Positions 63,134 through 64,000 of a stretch of 64,000 bases of DNA are shown in pieces. Positions within the stretch are counted from its first letter, which is position 1; each line of letters starts with the position of its first letter. A program made the position numbers and the translations under genes. The DNA is from Leptospira sp. (GTDB taxonomy: Bacteria; Spirochaetota; Leptospiria; Leptospirales; Leptospiraceae): contig JACVCB010000006.1 of assembly GCA_016742255.1 (NCBI GenBank), forward strand, positions 105,798-169,797, written 5' to 3'. The notes under the pieces were generated by a model, which worked only from the letters and a program-made list of their open reading frames with translations, had not been told where the DNA came from and ran no database searches.

Positions 63134-63526
63134 TTATTTCTTTAATACTACTACTTCGTAGGCAACTATCGCCAAGATCACGAATTTTTCCCAAATGAAG
63201 TAAAAAGCACCGAGAGGTTGGATCACATTCCAATTTTCGATCAAAAAATACATCGATACACCGCAATAAGTAAGATTGCCAATGATCACACCGAGAAGAA
63301 ACGGTTTCCAGAGTTTTGGTTTTTGAATAAAACAGGTATTGGAATAAAAAAACAAAATGCTGGCAAGGATTCCTAATTTGTAAAACACTTCTGTGGGCAT
63401 TCCAAAATAAGGTTGAAAGGGTAAAACCACACCAAATAACACAAGTAAGGATATCGATGCACCGAAAGCATCTAAGAAAAAAATAGAGTAGGGTTGGGAT
63501 TTTTGGAATAGTTTTTGTATCATCAA
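63134..63526 (-). CDS. Small multi-pass membrane protein
   Basis: 130 residues with four TM helices: IFFLDAFGASISLLVLFGVVLPF, LGILASILFFYSNTCFI, PFLLGVIIGNLTYCGVSMYFL and FVILAIVAYEVVVL. No recognised domain. An ATG doublet (63526 and 63523) leaves the start open by one residue. Convergent with the act operon; upstream lies the AT-rich region shared with the MarR-like gene. Confidence 0.65.
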   Translation of the reverse strand: MMIQKLFQKSQPYSIFFLDAFGASISLLVLFGVVLPFQPYFGMPTEVFYKLGILASILFFYSNTCFIQKPKLWKPFLLGVIIGNLTYCGVSMYFLIENWNVIQPLGAFYFIWEKFVILAIVAYEVVVLKK

Positions 63527-63864
63527 CTCAGTCCTAGATTGTATTACTCCTTATTTTCGAAAACGGTGGAGGTTCCATTGTTTCCTTTGATCTGCAGTTT
63601 TAATAAAGGAGTTTGATCCCATTCAATAATTTTGAATTTTATTTGTAATCAATTTAATCAGGAAAATACCAGCTTTTGAATCTTGGAATTTATGAGATTC
63701 TCCATAATCGTTTGCTATTTCAAATTCGATTCTAAAACGAAGGTAAACTACCTTTCGAAAATTATTCAAAAATTTGAAATTTAAGGATTTACAACCACAG
63801 ACTATCTTAGATACTAAGAGATTAAGTTAATAAGATAATTAGCTTGTTAACTAATGGATTTTTT
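63527..63864. promoter_or_regulatory. AT-rich intergenic region with palindromes
   Basis: No gene is seen in these 338 bases. Near the right end TCTTAG-ATA-CTAAGA (63805-63819) is a perfect 15-base palindrome, and AGTTAA (63825-63830) pairs with TTAACT (63847-63852). Both lie just before the MarR-like start at 63865 and are fair candidates for its own operators. The left part is plain AT-rich sequence where I see no clear promoter. Confidence 0.4.
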
Positions 63865-64000
63865 ATGAAAATAGAAATTTTTAAAAAACCTACACGTCAG
63901 TATTTCGAAACAGCCCTTTTTATGCATGAATCGATCGCAACGCATGTTGGGCTTTCAGTCACAGATCATAAATTTTTAGGATACCTACTAGAAAATGGAG
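63865..64000 (+). CDS. MarR-like transcriptional regulator, N-terminal fragment (runs off window)
   Basis: 45 codons before the window ends. The sequence (FETALFMHESIATHVGLSVTDHKFLGYLLENG) matches the start of MarR regulators, where helix 1 is followed by a helix with GLxxxDxxxLxxL. The start ATG has no clear Shine-Dalgarno. MarR proteins bind palindromic operators as dimers and respond to small aromatic compounds or oxidants. The family call is moderate because the recognition helix is outside the window. Confidence 0.6.
   Translation, partial: MKIEIFKKPTRQYFETALFMHESIATHVGLSVTDHKFLGYLLENG

Overview
The window looks like chromosomal DNA of a Leptospira species, perhaps a saprophytic one. 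The base composition is AT-rich (about 60% A+T by eye). It encodes spirochaete-type lipoproteins with relaxed lipoboxes, a FlaA-family flagellar sheath protein, an FlgM-like anti-sigma factor, a diderm envelope (Kdo transferase, TolC, RND adaptor) and a protein of a family I associate with Leptospira (DUF1577 plus PilZ). The genus call is my inference from protein content, not from a search. Gene density is very high and most neighbours overlap by 1-40 bases. I see no insertion sequences, phage genes or CRISPR arrays.

Layout. 1-2733: end of an inorganic pyrophosphatase gene, then a TolC channel and an RND periplasmic adaptor without an inner-membrane pump. 2748-6860: lexA behind a probable leaderless promoter, a small lipoprotein, ctpA, tsaD and pssA, closely packed. 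6862-9709: a STAS protein (minus), a metallo-beta-lactamase-fold hydrolase and glpK. 9710-14189 (minus): Cys-rich exported protein, rsmI, flgM, a metal-site-less iron-ADH homologue, a small protein and a protein with a FliG C-terminal-like segment. 14232-18881: a membrane-anchored protein (plus), then nadE, waaA and a FlaA-like protein on the minus strand. 18951-23645: a TM/coiled-coil protein, yggS, proC, initiator tRNA, a GGDEF protein, a Cys-containing small protein and a two-lobed aspartic protease. 23647-30934: mnmA, a large ATP-grasp/FMN oxidase fusion, DUF1577-PilZ, an RluA-type pseudouridine synthase, a solitary DNA methyltransferase and a lipoprotein. 30941-39517: two paralogous lipoproteins (minus), an active/inactive M16 peptidase pair, an MBL-fold protein, an O-methyltransferase, an exported protein, a cell-wall amidase with a large insertion and an unknown protein. 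39522-42693: tRNA-Leu directly behind a hotdog thioesterase (minus), then an 837-residue low-complexity protein with TPR-like ends. 42716-46458: an ABC-F gene behind a candidate leader-peptide attenuator, a peroxiredoxin under a PerR-like operator, and sufB. 46475-54699: TMEM220-like protein, PQQ-type sugar dehydrogenase, LTA-synthase-like protein, sterol-desaturase-like protein, rlmN, a Cys-rich lipoprotein and a GT39-type glycosyltransferase. 54731-63114: a terminator, a palindrome-bearing control region, the alternative complex III operon actABCDEF and an SH3-like lipoprotein, ended by two hairpins. 63134-64000: a small membrane protein, an AT-rich regulatory stretch and the start of a MarR-like regulator.

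Themes. Several genes concern respiration and oxidative stress (alternative complex III, peroxiredoxin, SufB), the cell envelope (WaaA, PssA, amidase, lipoproteins, LTA-synthase-like protein) and periplasmic flagella (FlgM, FlaA-like, FliG-like, and possibly the 837-residue protein). The most unusual items are the ATP-grasp/FMN-oxidase fusion, the ABC-F leader, the Fe-ADH homologue without metal ligands, the FliG-like segment in an unannotated protein, and the SH3-like lipoprotein attached to the act operon.
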